A stretch of 35,616 nucleotides of DNA, taken from positions 40,603 to 76,218 of the forward strand of contig JAFQHQ010000199.1 of NCBI GenBank assembly GCA_017397885.1, written 5' to 3'. Below are positions 9,020 to 17,167 of the stretch, piece after piece (position 1 is the first letter of the stretch; each line of letters opens with the position of its first letter). Below the pieces are notes generated by a model, which made no database searches, was not told the DNA's origin, and saw nothing but the letters and a program-made list of their open reading frames with translations. A program made the translations under genes and the position numbers. This stretch comes from Clostridia bacterium (GTDB lineage: Bacteria > Bacillota > Clostridia > UMGS1810).

Positions 9020-11776
9020 CTAATTATCAAACTCAACACTTACCGACTTTACTCTCGGTGTACCGCAACCGCTTTTTGCGCGGAGAATGAGTCTATACTG
9101 AATAAATTTGCCGCAAAGTTTATCTTTGTCCAAAAATTCATCACATTCATATTCTCTGCTCCATTGGCAATGAGAAATCTCATTTTCAATGTCGGAGCAT
9201 CTCAACTGCATGTGAACGGATGTGCTGATTTCATTTTCAGCTTCCCAAAATACCTTTTTGGCTGTCCTACCGTCCGGGATTTCAAAAATTTCCGAATAAT
9301 AATATTCATCATCGCTTCTGTCCATTATGTTGCCTATGTCCACGGTTGTCATGCCGTGAACTCCCACGGTGGGAAGTACAGTTTTTCTGTTTTCGTCTAT
9401 GCCGTCGGGACCGCCCCAATATACAAAGGATTCACAAACATGATTACCCTCTTTTTTGTGACTTCCCACGGCAAGGTCAACATAGCCGTCACCGTTAAAG
9501 TCACCGGCAATGCATCCGCAACCCGAGTTATTGAAAATGCGGTCACGTCTGTCCACGGAAAAGCCTTTTTTCAAATCACCGTAATATATGTAGGAATCCA
9601 GGTCTCTCACACGAGAGTTGGAATAGGATGTGGCAAAAATATCAAGAACGCCGTCACCGTTGAAATCGGCTATTGCCAATGAATTTGCACACCATGCAGG
9701 AAGGCAGGTTTTTCTGTTTTCTGAAAGACCCTCGGGGCCGTTCCAATATATTGTTATGTAGGATTCTCTCATTTCCACCTTGCCCAGGCTGACATGTCCG
9801 CCGAGAACAAGGTCGGGATAACCGTTGCCGTTCAGGTCTGCCACATTGGCACAACCGGCACCATCGGTGGCAAGAATCTGCATATTGTCGAGACTAAAAC
9901 CGTCGGGTCCGCCCCAGAATATGTAGCTGTGCTTGCCGACAATCTGAGGAACAATAAGATCGAGGTAGCCGTCACCGTTTAAATCTGCCGTAAACATCCA
10001 TCTGAATTCACCGAATTCGCGAATGTTGTCGAGCTCTTCATCGGGATATGCCTGAACATCAAGGTCTTCAACCTTCCAGTGAAACGGAACGAAGCTTTCG
10101 GGATTTGGACCAAGAACAATCTTTTTCATTCTTTCGTCACTGTAACCGTCGGGTCCACCTTCATATATCCTCATTTCACGGTTGTGTATGCCGCCAACTG
10201 CAATATCAAGATAACCACTGTGTCTGAAATCACCCACTGCAATGCCGTGGGGCAAAATTGCGCCGACATCTTCACGCTTGTTTATGTCGGGGCCGTTTCC
10301 GTCGTTGTGATATATATATAGCCCGGTGCAAAGATTGGGGCAGTTTTCGGCACAGCAAACCACAATAACATCGGGATTTCCGTTGTCTGTAAAATCTATC
10401 ATCTGACCTTCAACGGCAGAAAGCCCGGGAAGCTCTATTTTTCTGTCGGGACTGTAGCCGTCTTTGTCGCCGGTGTATATGAAAATGTTTTCAACTCCCG
10501 AAGGACTTCCTCCCTCATGATTCAAAAATACACACTGATAGTTTTCTTGTTTTCCCGTGTCACCGGCAAGAATTCTTGTGGTGCAGCATCCTTTAACCTC
10601 CTTTTCGAGCTTTGCCGCATCCGCCTCAATGCTGTATATGCGGTTGTATGTTTCATTGGTATTTCTGCATCCGCTTCCGGCAAAAAACACATAGCTTTTT
10701 CCGTCTTTTTCAAGAGGTGAAACGGTAACTGTGTGAGCACTTTGCGTTTCAAATTTCAGTGCTTTGTCAGCTGAATAGTCCTCATGCTCCGGGAAAGCAA
10801 GCGAATATTCTGTTTTTTCTCTGTCGGAACACACGGCAATTACAATATCACTGTTACCTTTTGCAAATATTTCGCCCGATGCGGCATGAACCGCACCTTT
10901 TATTTTTACACGAAGCTTTTCATCAGGTTTTCTCTCCGCCGTAAAGCTTTCAAAAACTGCGTTTTCTCCGTCATATCTGAAAATGCACTTTTTACCGTAA
11001 ACATTAACAACTGAAGTTGTCCAGGGAAGATAAGCAAGGGAAACTCTGCCCGGTGTTGATGTGCTCATTTCTTCACCGACATCAACTTTTGCATCAAGCT
11101 CTGTGTATCTTTCGGGATTGATTCCGTCGCATGCACCCCAATATATGCGAAGTCTGCCCTCCTTGGTGAGAGTATACAAATCATCAAAACCGTCTCCGTC
11201 AAGGTCATCTGCACAAATGCTGATGGCGTTTATTTCAAAATCTTTGAAACACGGGGCTTCTATGCCAAGCTCTGTTTGTTCGAATAATCTAATGCGGCTC
11301 TTGCCGGCAAAAGCGAGGTCCTTTTTGCCGATTCCTCTGAAATCGCCTGCCGCAACACTTACCGAACCGGGAGCGGGTAGCTCGGTCATATATTTTTCGG
11401 TGTAACCTTCGGGGCTCGAAAAATATATCATTGAAGTCACATCCGAAGTGACACCGTCATGCTGACAGGCAACAATGAGGTCTTGTTTTCCGTCTCCCGT
11501 AAGGTCTGCCATGATGCCGTCAAAGGTTCCCCGGTTTCGAAGCTTTGTTTCACATTCACCCGAAGGCATGGCATCATAAACAAATATGGGCGGTCTTTCG
11601 CCCATGGACTGACTGTTTGAAAAAATCAGATCGGGATATCCGTTTCCTGTTATATCATATTGATGGATTCTCTGAAGAACTCCTGCAGCTGACACATAGA
11701 GGTTTTGTCCGCCGTTTCCAAAGGTGCCTTTTGAAAATTCTTCAAATCCTTTTTTATTCCAAACGAGCTTGCTCAT
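9020..11776 (-). CDS. FG-GAP/VCBS repeat protein without signal peptide, first gene of the lyase operon
   Basis: 918 residues. At least ten repeats carry D-x-[ND]-G-[DN]-G-x-x-D-L, the calcium-binding signature of FG-GAP/VCBS beta-propeller blades. Clear ones are at about 41-51, 91-101, 191-201, 598-608, 647-657, 703-713 and 758-768, several preceded by YWGGPDG. The last 110 residues form a separate beta-rich domain ending G-T-P-R-V-K-S-V-S-V. FG-GAP proteins are usually extracellular, yet this one starts MSKLVWNKKGFEEF with no hydrophobic leader, and it has more than 20 cysteines. The ATG at 11776 follows GGGAGAG, and no upstream in-frame start restores a signal peptide. It may be a cytoplasmic glycan-handling or sensing protein, or be exported another way; no enzymatic motif is recognised. 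It is the promoter-proximal gene, divergent from the AraC regulator. Confidence 0.85.
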   Translation of the reverse strand: MSKLVWNKKGFEEFSKGTFGNGGQNLYVSAAGVLQRIHQYDITGNGYPDLIFSNSQSMGERPPIFVYDAMPSGECETKLRNRGTFDGIMADLTGDGKQDLIVACQHDGVTSDVTSMIYFSSPEGYTEKYMTELPAPGSVSVAAGDFRGIGKKDLAFAGKSRIRLFEQTELGIEAPCFKDFEINAISICADDLDGDGFDDLYTLTKEGRLRIYWGACDGINPERYTELDAKVDVGEEMSTSTPGRVSLAYLPWTTSVVNVYGKKCIFRYDGENAVFESFTAERKPDEKLRVKIKGAVHAASGEIFAKGNSDIVIAVCSDREKTEYSLAFPEHEDYSADKALKFETQSAHTVTVSPLEKDGKSYVFFAGSGCRNTNETYNRIYSIEADAAKLEKEVKGCCTTRILAGDTGKQENYQCVFLNHEGGSPSGVENIFIYTGDKDGYSPDRKIELPGLSAVEGQMIDFTDNGNPDVIVVCCAENCPNLCTGLYIYHNDGNGPDINKREDVGAILPHGIAVGDFRHSGYLDIAVGGIHNREMRIYEGGPDGYSDERMKKIVLGPNPESFVPFHWKVEDLDVQAYPDEELDNIREFGEFRWMFTADLNGDGYLDLIVPQIVGKHSYIFWGGPDGFSLDNMQILATDGAGCANVADLNGNGYPDLVLGGHVSLGKVEMRESYITIYWNGPEGLSENRKTCLPAWCANSLAIADFNGDGVLDIFATSYSNSRVRDLDSYIYYGDLKKGFSVDRRDRIFNNSGCGCIAGDFNGDGYVDLAVGSHKKEGNHVCESFVYWGGPDGIDENRKTVLPTVGVHGMTTVDIGNIMDRSDDEYYYSEIFEIPDGRTAKKVFWEAENEISTSVHMQLRCSDIENEISHCQWSREYECDEFLDKDKLCGKFIQYRLILRAKSGCGTPRVKSVSVEFDN

Positions 11777-11811
11777 AGATGTTCTCTCCCATAATTACAT
11801 TGTATATTATA

Positions 11812-11840
11812 ATTTTATCCCCTTTAATTTTTGTTTTCAA
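11812..11840 (-). promoter_or_regulatory. Candidate promoter of the FG-GAP/lyase operon
   Basis: On the minus strand TTGAAA (11840-11835), a 17-base spacer and TAAAAT (11817-11812) lie 36 bases before the operon's first ATG. Each hexamer matches the sigma-A consensus at five of six positions. Confidence 0.5.
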
Positions 11841-11847
11841 TGGTAAG

Positions 11848-11903
11848 TGTTGACATGTTTGAGTTTGCGTGTCTGTTTTGAGTAAAAACATGTCTTAAAA
11901 GAC
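11848..11903. promoter_or_regulatory. Candidate operator region between the divergent operon and araC-type gene
   Basis: Between the two divergent promoters lies a perfect 9-base inverted repeat, GACATGTTT (11852-11860) and AAACATGTC (11886-11894), with centres 34 bases apart. A near-palindrome GTCTTAAAAGAC (11892-11903) overlaps the second arm. The spacing suits a dimeric AraC-type activator, but no binding motif is known for this protein. Confidence 0.35.
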
Positions 11904-11924
11904 AAATATTTTTCGCCAAAAATG

Positions 11925-11954
11925 TTGACAAGAGCATAATCTTTGGTGTAATAT
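11925..11954 (+). promoter_or_regulatory. Candidate promoter of the AraC-family regulator
   Basis: TTGACA (11925-11930) is followed by either TGTAAT (11947-11952, 16-base spacer, preceded by TG) or TAATAT (11949-11954, 18-base spacer). The regulator's ATG is at 11987. Confidence 0.5.
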
Positions 11955-11986
11955 CATATTAAGATTTAGCATAGGAGGGATTAAGC

Positions 11987-12952
11987 ATGGAAGAAAAAGT
12001 GAACGTTCAACCAGATACGGCAAATTTATCAAGATATAATCCTTTTGAATATATCTTCAATCTGGAAGATTTGAAATTTTCGTTTGTTGCACCCCATGTT
12101 TTGGGTACACCCGTATACAACAGCCTAGACCTTGACGGTGATGAGCATTTTATGTCTCAGGTTCATTCACATCATTTTTTCGAAATGTTCTATTGCGAAT
12201 CGGGAGATCTTGAGGTTTATATTGAAGATAAATTTGTTACCGTACCGCCAAACCACATTCTGTGCGTATATCCCAAGGTCCACCACACCGCCCGATGCCT
12301 CAAGGAATCAAAGTGTTGCACTGTAAGATTCACTCTCGAAAGCAACGGAATAAAATCGGATTTTCCGATTTTTTCTTCACTCAAAAAAAGGCTTTTAAAT
12401 CCATACACGTTTTTTAAGGCAACAAGCGAAATTGAATATATCATAAGTCAGCTTGATGTCATTGCAGATAACAGCACCGTCACAAACAAACAACTGATGA
12501 TGAACTGCGTGTATAGCTTTATTACACTGCTTGTTCACAATTTGAAAAACAGTGTGCCTTCGGAAGTTGCCGAGGCAAATGTTGCTAATCCGGGAACTCC
12601 CAGCCGTGAATATCAGATGACACTTCTCATAAACACCAATTACACTCAAAACATCACACTGAAATATATTGCAGATGCACTGTTTCTTTCGGAAAGGCAG
12701 ACATCAAGACTCATATATGAGCACTACGGAATGACTTTTAACAGCGTTATAAAAAAATACCGCATGGAAAAGGCGGCTCAACTTTTAAAAATAACAGATA
12801 TGTCCATAACCGAAATTGCACACACCGTGGGCTACAGTTCACTGAACGGGTTTTACAACACATTTAAAGAGCATTTCGGATGCTTGCCGTTGTATTTTAA
12901 GAAAAATGCAAACAAACACCACTCTGAGCCTGCACCCACATCGCGGGCGTAG
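11987..12952 (+). CDS. AraC-family transcriptional regulator with cupin sensor domain
   Basis: 321 residues. The N-terminal half carries an AraC-type cupin (about 55-120: H-S-H-H-F-F-E-M, then G-D-L-E-V-Y and a P-x-x-V-H-H stretch), expected to bind a sugar-like effector. The C-terminal 100 residues form the double helix-turn-helix DNA-binding domain: first HTH around ITLKYIADALFLSERQ, second around MSITEIAHTVGYSSLNGFYN, with the family's G-Y-x-S and F-x-x-x-F spacing. AGGAGGGA six bases before ATG 11987 fixes the start. It is divergent from the five-gene lyase operon, the usual layout for a regulator of a neighbouring glycan-utilisation operon. It ends facing the oxidoreductase gene, with a shared terminator between them. 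Confidence 0.92.
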   Translation: MEEKVNVQPDTANLSRYNPFEYIFNLEDLKFSFVAPHVLGTPVYNSLDLDGDEHFMSQVHSHHFFEMFYCESGDLEVYIEDKFVTVPPNHILCVYPKVHHTARCLKESKCCTVRFTLESNGIKSDFPIFSSLKKRLLNPYTFFKATSEIEYIISQLDVIADNSTVTNKQLMMNCVYSFITLLVHNLKNSVPSEVAEANVANPGTPSREYQMTLLINTNYTQNITLKYIADALFLSERQTSRLIYEHYGMTFNSVIKKYRMEKAAQLLKITDMSITEIAHTVGYSSLNGFYNTFKEHFGCLPLYFKKNANKHHSEPAPTSRA

Positions 12953-13012
12953 TTTGCTGTACATCATATCTCGCGAACGGATTTTTACGAAATTTCCCAT
13001 ACAGCAAAAAAT

Positions 13013-13048
13013 AGGTTGCAAGAAATTCACAAGAATTTCTTACAACCT
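13013..13048. terminator. Bidirectional intrinsic terminator between convergent genes
   Basis: A 16-base-pair stem with one mismatch (arms 13013-13028 and 13033-13048, loop ACAA) is followed by CTCTTTTA on the plus strand and by a run of T on the minus strand (AAAAAATA at about 13006-13013 on plus). It serves both the regulator and the convergent oxidoreductase gene. Confidence 0.8.
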
Positions 13049-13057
13049 CTTTTATAG

Positions 13058-14293
13058 TTATTCTTCATTATATATAGGGAATTCCACAACGTCCAAAGGC
13101 TTTCTCATTGTCCAGTTGCCATGGGTGAAATCGGGAATTGCCTGAGGTGCACCACCGTTTTGAATGGACTGCTCGGTTAGAGGAGTGATTACCATCCATG
13201 CGGCAATGTCATAAACATCGATGGGGATTTCTTTGCCGTCGAGAATGCAGTCAACCGCACATTTGAGCACAAGCACATCCATGCCTCCGTGACCGCCCTC
13301 TTTGTCTGCGTTGGTAAGCTCTTTCCATGCATCGCAAAGATATTTCTCTTCATAAGCTTCGGCATTGTTAATCTCTTTGAGATAATGTTCAATGGTGTGG
13401 AAGTTTTCCTCCATGCCGTCAAAGTAAACCAGGTTTGCATCCTGTTCATAAAGTCCCTTTGTTCCCTGAACGGTGAAGTTTCTTCTGTAGTGACGGGGAA
13501 GTGTGGTATCAAGCTTTATGGTGATGGTTTCACCGCCGGCACAGGTAATGATTGTGGTTATAACATCGCCCTGATTGAACTTTTGGCCCTTAAGTTTAGG
13601 ATTAACCTTGTCATTATTTTTGATGTAATGCTCAAGACCTGCGGCCTTTGATGCAACTGAAACAAGAGATACAAAACGGTTTCCGCGGTTAATGTTTAAA
13701 AGCTTTGCAATGGGGCCAAGCTCGTGGGTAGGATAGTTTTCGCAATTACGGTTGATGTAGTTGCGAAGACGATAGTGTCTGTTTTCCTCACCAAATGTAA
13801 TTTCTTCTCTAAGGTCATGGGCATAGGCACCTTCACAGTGAACAATTTCGCCAAAGAGTCCGTTTCGTGCCATGCCTGTTGCAAGAAGCTCTGCCTTGTC
13901 GAAACAGCAGTTTTCGAGCATAATTATGGGAGTTTTGGTTTTTTCGTAGGCTTCAACAAGTCTGAAACAGTCGTCAACGCTGTAGGCACCGCCGACTTCG
14001 AGCATAACGGGAATGCCAAGCTCCATAAATTTGATGGCAAAGGGAATGTGGGTTTCCCATGCAGAAGCTATGTATACCGCATCAATATCGTGCTTTGCGG
14101 CTTCATCAATGTCGGTGTAGGGTGTGGGACGAAAACCAAAATGCTTTTCACATTTGTCGGCAAGAGCAATTGCTCTGTCTTCATATAAATCGCAGGTTGC
14201 AACAATGCGCACACGGGGAGTTTCACCAAGATATACGCACATACCGTCGCCTCTCTGACCGCCGCCGACAATCAGACATCTGAGTTCTTTCAT
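13058..14293 (-). CDS. Gfo/Idh/MocA-family NAD-dependent protein, GH109-like
   Basis: 411 residues from the preferred start. The N-terminal Rossmann fold shows L-I-V-G-G-G-Q-R-G-D-G (7-17); E-V-G-G lies at 99-102. The family's C-terminal alpha/beta domain follows. The segment Y187-P-T-H190-E-L-G-P closely resembles the GH109 group, where NAD is used in hydrolysing alpha-N-acetylgalactosaminides and the Tyr and His of Y-P-T-H are active-site residues. Ordinary dehydrogenases of the family are an alternative. There is no signal peptide, so it should act in the cytoplasm on an imported sugar. The ATG at 14293-14291 follows GGAG with a 9-base gap, better than the upstream in-frame ATG at 14335, which coincides with the predicted transcription start region. 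It has its own promoter and a palindromic operator candidate upstream. Confidence 0.85.
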   Translation of the reverse strand: MKELRCLIVGGGQRGDGMCVYLGETPRVRIVATCDLYEDRAIALADKCEKHFGFRPTPYTDIDEAAKHDIDAVYIASAWETHIPFAIKFMELGIPVMLEVGGAYSVDDCFRLVEAYEKTKTPIIMLENCCFDKAELLATGMARNGLFGEIVHCEGAYAHDLREEITFGEENRHYRLRNYINRNCENYPTHELGPIAKLLNINRGNRFVSLVSVASKAAGLEHYIKNNDKVNPKLKGQKFNQGDVITTIITCAGGETITIKLDTTLPRHYRRNFTVQGTKGLYEQDANLVYFDGMEENFHTIEHYLKEINNAEAYEEKYLCDAWKELTNADKEGGHGGMDVLVLKCAVDCILDGKEIPIDVYDIAAWMVITPLTEQSIQNGGAPQAIPDFTHGNWTMRKPLDVVEFPIYNEE

Positions 14294-14333
14294 ATTTATC
14301 AACTCCATAAAATTCATTAATTTGATTGCCGAC

Positions 14334-14362
14334 ATTATATCATATCCAATTTTAATTGTATA
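14334..14362 (-). promoter_or_regulatory. Extended -10 promoter of the GH109-like gene
   Basis: On the minus strand TATACA (14362-14357), a 17-base spacer ending TGA, and a perfect TATAAT (14339-14334). The spacer contains TTGGATAT, the same octamer as in the upstream palindrome. Confidence 0.7.
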
Positions 14363-14412
14363 TAGTTTTTTGTGTATTGAATCTTTGAATTTGTATACTC
14401 CAAGTATATTTC

Positions 14413-14442
14413 ATATCCAAAACTTGGATATATCCAAAACTT
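14413..14442. promoter_or_regulatory. Candidate operator: direct repeats with an embedded palindrome
   Basis: ATATCCAAAACTT occurs at 14413-14425 and again at 14430-14442. Between and across them is a perfect 14-base palindrome TTGGATATATCCAA (14424-14437). It lies 51-80 bases upstream of the -35 of the GH109-like gene, a typical regulator position. Confidence 0.45.
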
Positions 14443-14460
14443 CGGAATAAATAGAAACTA

Positions 14461-14513
14461 TAAAGAAAAACAAAGACTGCATATAGCATATATGGGTTCT
14501 TTGTTTTTCTTTA
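14461..14513 (-). terminator. Candidate terminator after the degenerate-SLH protein gene
   Basis: A perfect 16-base-pair but AT-rich stem (14461-14476 with 14498-14513) encloses a nested CATATA-GCA-TATATG hairpin. It sits 60 bases after the stop of the 14573-17155 gene. The T-tract beyond the stem on the minus strand is poor (TAGTTTC), so termination may be leaky. Confidence 0.5.
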
Positions 14514-14572
14514 ATTTATTTAGTTTTTATTTTAAAAAACTGTGAATTGTTTGGCAGGTAGCCCGCCTAAAA

Positions 14573-17155
14573 TCAGTCAACAATAAACATTGACACAGAT
14601 TCGCGGTATCTTACTTCAACAATTACTCTCGAACAGTTTTCTTCACCTGCAACAACATAGGGCATAAACTCGTTGGCAGTTGTGATAATTACGGTTTTTG
14701 TGCGCTCATCATATTTGAAAATCTGGAAAAGATCTGTTCTGAATATCATTGCATCATCGGTTGTCATGTTCGACATATCTTCATTATTATAGAACATATC
14801 CGCAACAGTTCCCCAAAGCTTGTAGACCTTGCAATATCTGATGTCGGTTATGCCGCCCTCTTCACCAAAAGAAAACGTGTTATTGGCAAGGGTGTCTGCG
14901 CCTTTTTTCCATAGAATGCGAACCGCCTTTGCAATTTTTGTTGTGGAGTTATAGTCAAGGTGGATAATGTCTCCGCTTTCAACACCAAGGTCAGTGAAAT
15001 AAGTGGGAGTTTTTCCGTATACTGTTACACCGGTGGGATTGGTGTAGTTATAAATCACGACAGCTTCGATTTCTTCATCGTCGTGAATGGTCTTTGATAT
15101 TTCCCCTACCATGGAAGCCCTTGTGCCTGCTTCGGGAGTATCACTTGAGCCGTCGGAAACATCATATTCTATGGTTACAAACTGCGAAACCTTGCTTGTG
15201 GGGTCAAGGGTGTAGGCTTTTATCTTGCATTCAGCGTAAATTGTTCCGCTCTGAACCGATGCAAACTTGGAATTTTTGTAGAATTCGGGCTCGTCATAGA
15301 GCTCACCTGTTTCGGACTGCTTGGGAATTCTGAAAAGAGTGGTTGTTGAGGGTTCAACGGTGATGTCATAGCCTAAAATCTTTGAATAACGTCTGTATTT
15401 TCCCGTCACCTTGTCGGAATTTTCAACCGTTTTTGTGAGGTATACACTCGATTCACCATCTACATCCATTGGAATTTCGCTTGCAAAATCAACGGAGTTT
15501 ATGACGGTTTTGTCTTCATTGAGCTTGAAGACCACAAACTTCTGAACTTCGTTTTGAGTTCCCGCAAATTTCTCAAATGCATTGTCAACTTCATCCATAG
15601 TTTTGTATTTTTTGCCGTTAATCAAAACATTTTCACTCACGGGATACACTATGATTCCGTCGGATGCGGTGTAGAGCTTCATAGAAAGGCTTTGGGAGAG
15701 TCCTTTTTTCATATTAGCCAGTGCAAGCATAACACCGGGGGTGCCGTCTGTTGTTACGCTTGAGGTCACATCGCAGATTTCGCCATAGATGTTAAGAAGC
15801 ACGGTCACATTTTCGCCGGGGATAATTTTGTTCTTAAAGAAATCATATCTCGATTTTGAGAAAGAATACTTCTTTTCGGCTATTTCAACTCCTTTGTCGC
15901 CTACTCCCGAAATAACATCCGAAAATGAATAGTTGTTCCACACCGCTTTCCATATTGACATGTCGTTTTTGTACCATACCGTGAGCACATCACCGATGGT
16001 AAGATTTTCAAAATCATAGGGTATGCCGCTTGGTTCAAGAAGCTTTACGTCTTCGTCAATAACAAGCTTTGTGCCGGGAACATCCGACGAATATACAGTG
16101 TAGTCAGACGGTGTAAGTGCGCTGATTTTTACATCAACGGTTCTGTCTATGAGAACAACATCGGCACCGTCACCATATACATCGTTATCAATAATCGTTA
16201 TACTTCCCGACTCCGGAATAATGCTTTCGTCAAAGTCAAAGGGTTCGCCGTTCTGATATACATCGGCACTGAGAGAAATTTTTATACTCTTTGTTTTTCC
16301 TGATTCTTCATAATATGAGAGCGTTCCATCATCAAAGGATACACAATCTTCACTTTTTAAAATACTAACCTTTGATTTGTCATCAATATGAAGTGAAACA
16401 ACCTCCGCATTTGATGAATCATAATTTTTTACATATGCTGTTACATAGCGACCGAAATATTCGTCACCGTCATAGCGGAGATTGGTGCATAGCTTATCAC
16501 CAATTCTGATGTAACCATCATCCGCCCCCTCCTGTGATGAAATAGAATATGAGGGAGACCGAGTTACCTGACCGTAGAGCTCTACGATATTAAACTTTTC
16601 ATACAAAAGGTTTGTGTCGCCTTTTTTGATGTTTACATCGGTAGTTGAGTAAGAAACTTCGGCTGTGTCTGCTTTAAGAAAATTATAAAGCAGAATGTAT
16701 GCTGTTTCATATGTAACATAGTCATCAAAGTTCACATTCAGACCCTCGTCAATATCCAAGGTCATTGCTGTTTTGATGTACACTGTGTCAGCATATTCGA
16801 CACCCGGCTGATAACCGAGAAGTTTCACCAGCATAACAACTGCATCTCTCACCTTTATGGGGTTTTCGGGCAAGAAATAATAGTTGGTATCCGAATGGAT
16901 TCCTGCACCGGCAAGGTTGAGTCTGCTGACGTTTTCATAGTGCGAAAACTTTGTGGCAAGATTTATCCACGCATCACGGGTTATGATGCCGTCCTTTTTT
17001 GTGTCAACCTTCTGACAGCCAAGACCTGTCAGAAGCTCGTGTGCTTCAAGAAAATATTCATAATCGTTTGCAGAGGGGGTTTCACCCTCTGCAAATGCGG
17101 GCAATGCAGGAAAAATCAGCAATACCGATAATAATATTGAAATTATTTTTTTCAT
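14573..17155 (-). CDS. Secreted protein with three degenerate SLH-like repeats, function unknown
   Basis: 860 residues with a clear signal peptide (about 1-22, ending PAFA). Residues about 30-165 read as three diverged S-layer-homology repeats: DGIITRDAWINLATK, NPIKVRDAVVMLVKLLGY and DDYVTYETAYILLYNFL. These would bind the secondary cell-wall polymer and hold the protein on the surface. The remaining ~700 residues are beta-rich with repeated short units but no family or catalytic motif I recognise. Its ATG follows AGGAGGAGA, 12 bases after the stop of the 2096-residue SLH/lyase gene, so the two are co-transcribed. It may be a surface-layer or scaffold partner of that enzyme; this is inference from context. 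Confidence 0.8.
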   Translation of the reverse strand: MKKIISILLSVLLIFPALPAFAEGETPSANDYEYFLEAHELLTGLGCQKVDTKKDGIITRDAWINLATKFSHYENVSRLNLAGAGIHSDTNYYFLPENPIKVRDAVVMLVKLLGYQPGVEYADTVYIKTAMTLDIDEGLNVNFDDYVTYETAYILLYNFLKADTAEVSYSTTDVNIKKGDTNLLYEKFNIVELYGQVTRSPSYSISSQEGADDGYIRIGDKLCTNLRYDGDEYFGRYVTAYVKNYDSSNAEVVSLHIDDKSKVSILKSEDCVSFDDGTLSYYEESGKTKSIKISLSADVYQNGEPFDFDESIIPESGSITIIDNDVYGDGADVVLIDRTVDVKISALTPSDYTVYSSDVPGTKLVIDEDVKLLEPSGIPYDFENLTIGDVLTVWYKNDMSIWKAVWNNYSFSDVISGVGDKGVEIAEKKYSFSKSRYDFFKNKIIPGENVTVLLNIYGEICDVTSSVTTDGTPGVMLALANMKKGLSQSLSMKLYTASDGIIVYPVSENVLINGKKYKTMDEVDNAFEKFAGTQNEVQKFVVFKLNEDKTVINSVDFASEIPMDVDGESSVYLTKTVENSDKVTGKYRRYSKILGYDITVEPSTTTLFRIPKQSETGELYDEPEFYKNSKFASVQSGTIYAECKIKAYTLDPTSKVSQFVTIEYDVSDGSSDTPEAGTRASMVGEISKTIHDDEEIEAVVIYNYTNPTGVTVYGKTPTYFTDLGVESGDIIHLDYNSTTKIAKAVRILWKKGADTLANNTFSFGEEGGITDIRYCKVYKLWGTVADMFYNNEDMSNMTTDDAMIFRTDLFQIFKYDERTKTVIITTANEFMPYVVAGEENCSRVIVEVRYRESVSMFIVD

Positions 17156-17167
17156 TCTGTCTCCTCC

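Noticed and set aside
9017-9682. 221-codon open frame on the plus strand
   Set aside because: It lies wholly antisense to the FG-GAP repeat gene, has no ribosome binding site, and its composition reflects the repeated Asp/Gly codons on the other strand.
14294-14335. Longer start (ATG 14335) for the GH109-like protein
   Set aside because: The ATG at 14335 overlaps the predicted -10 and lies upstream of the expected transcript start, while ATG 14293 has a proper ribosome binding site.
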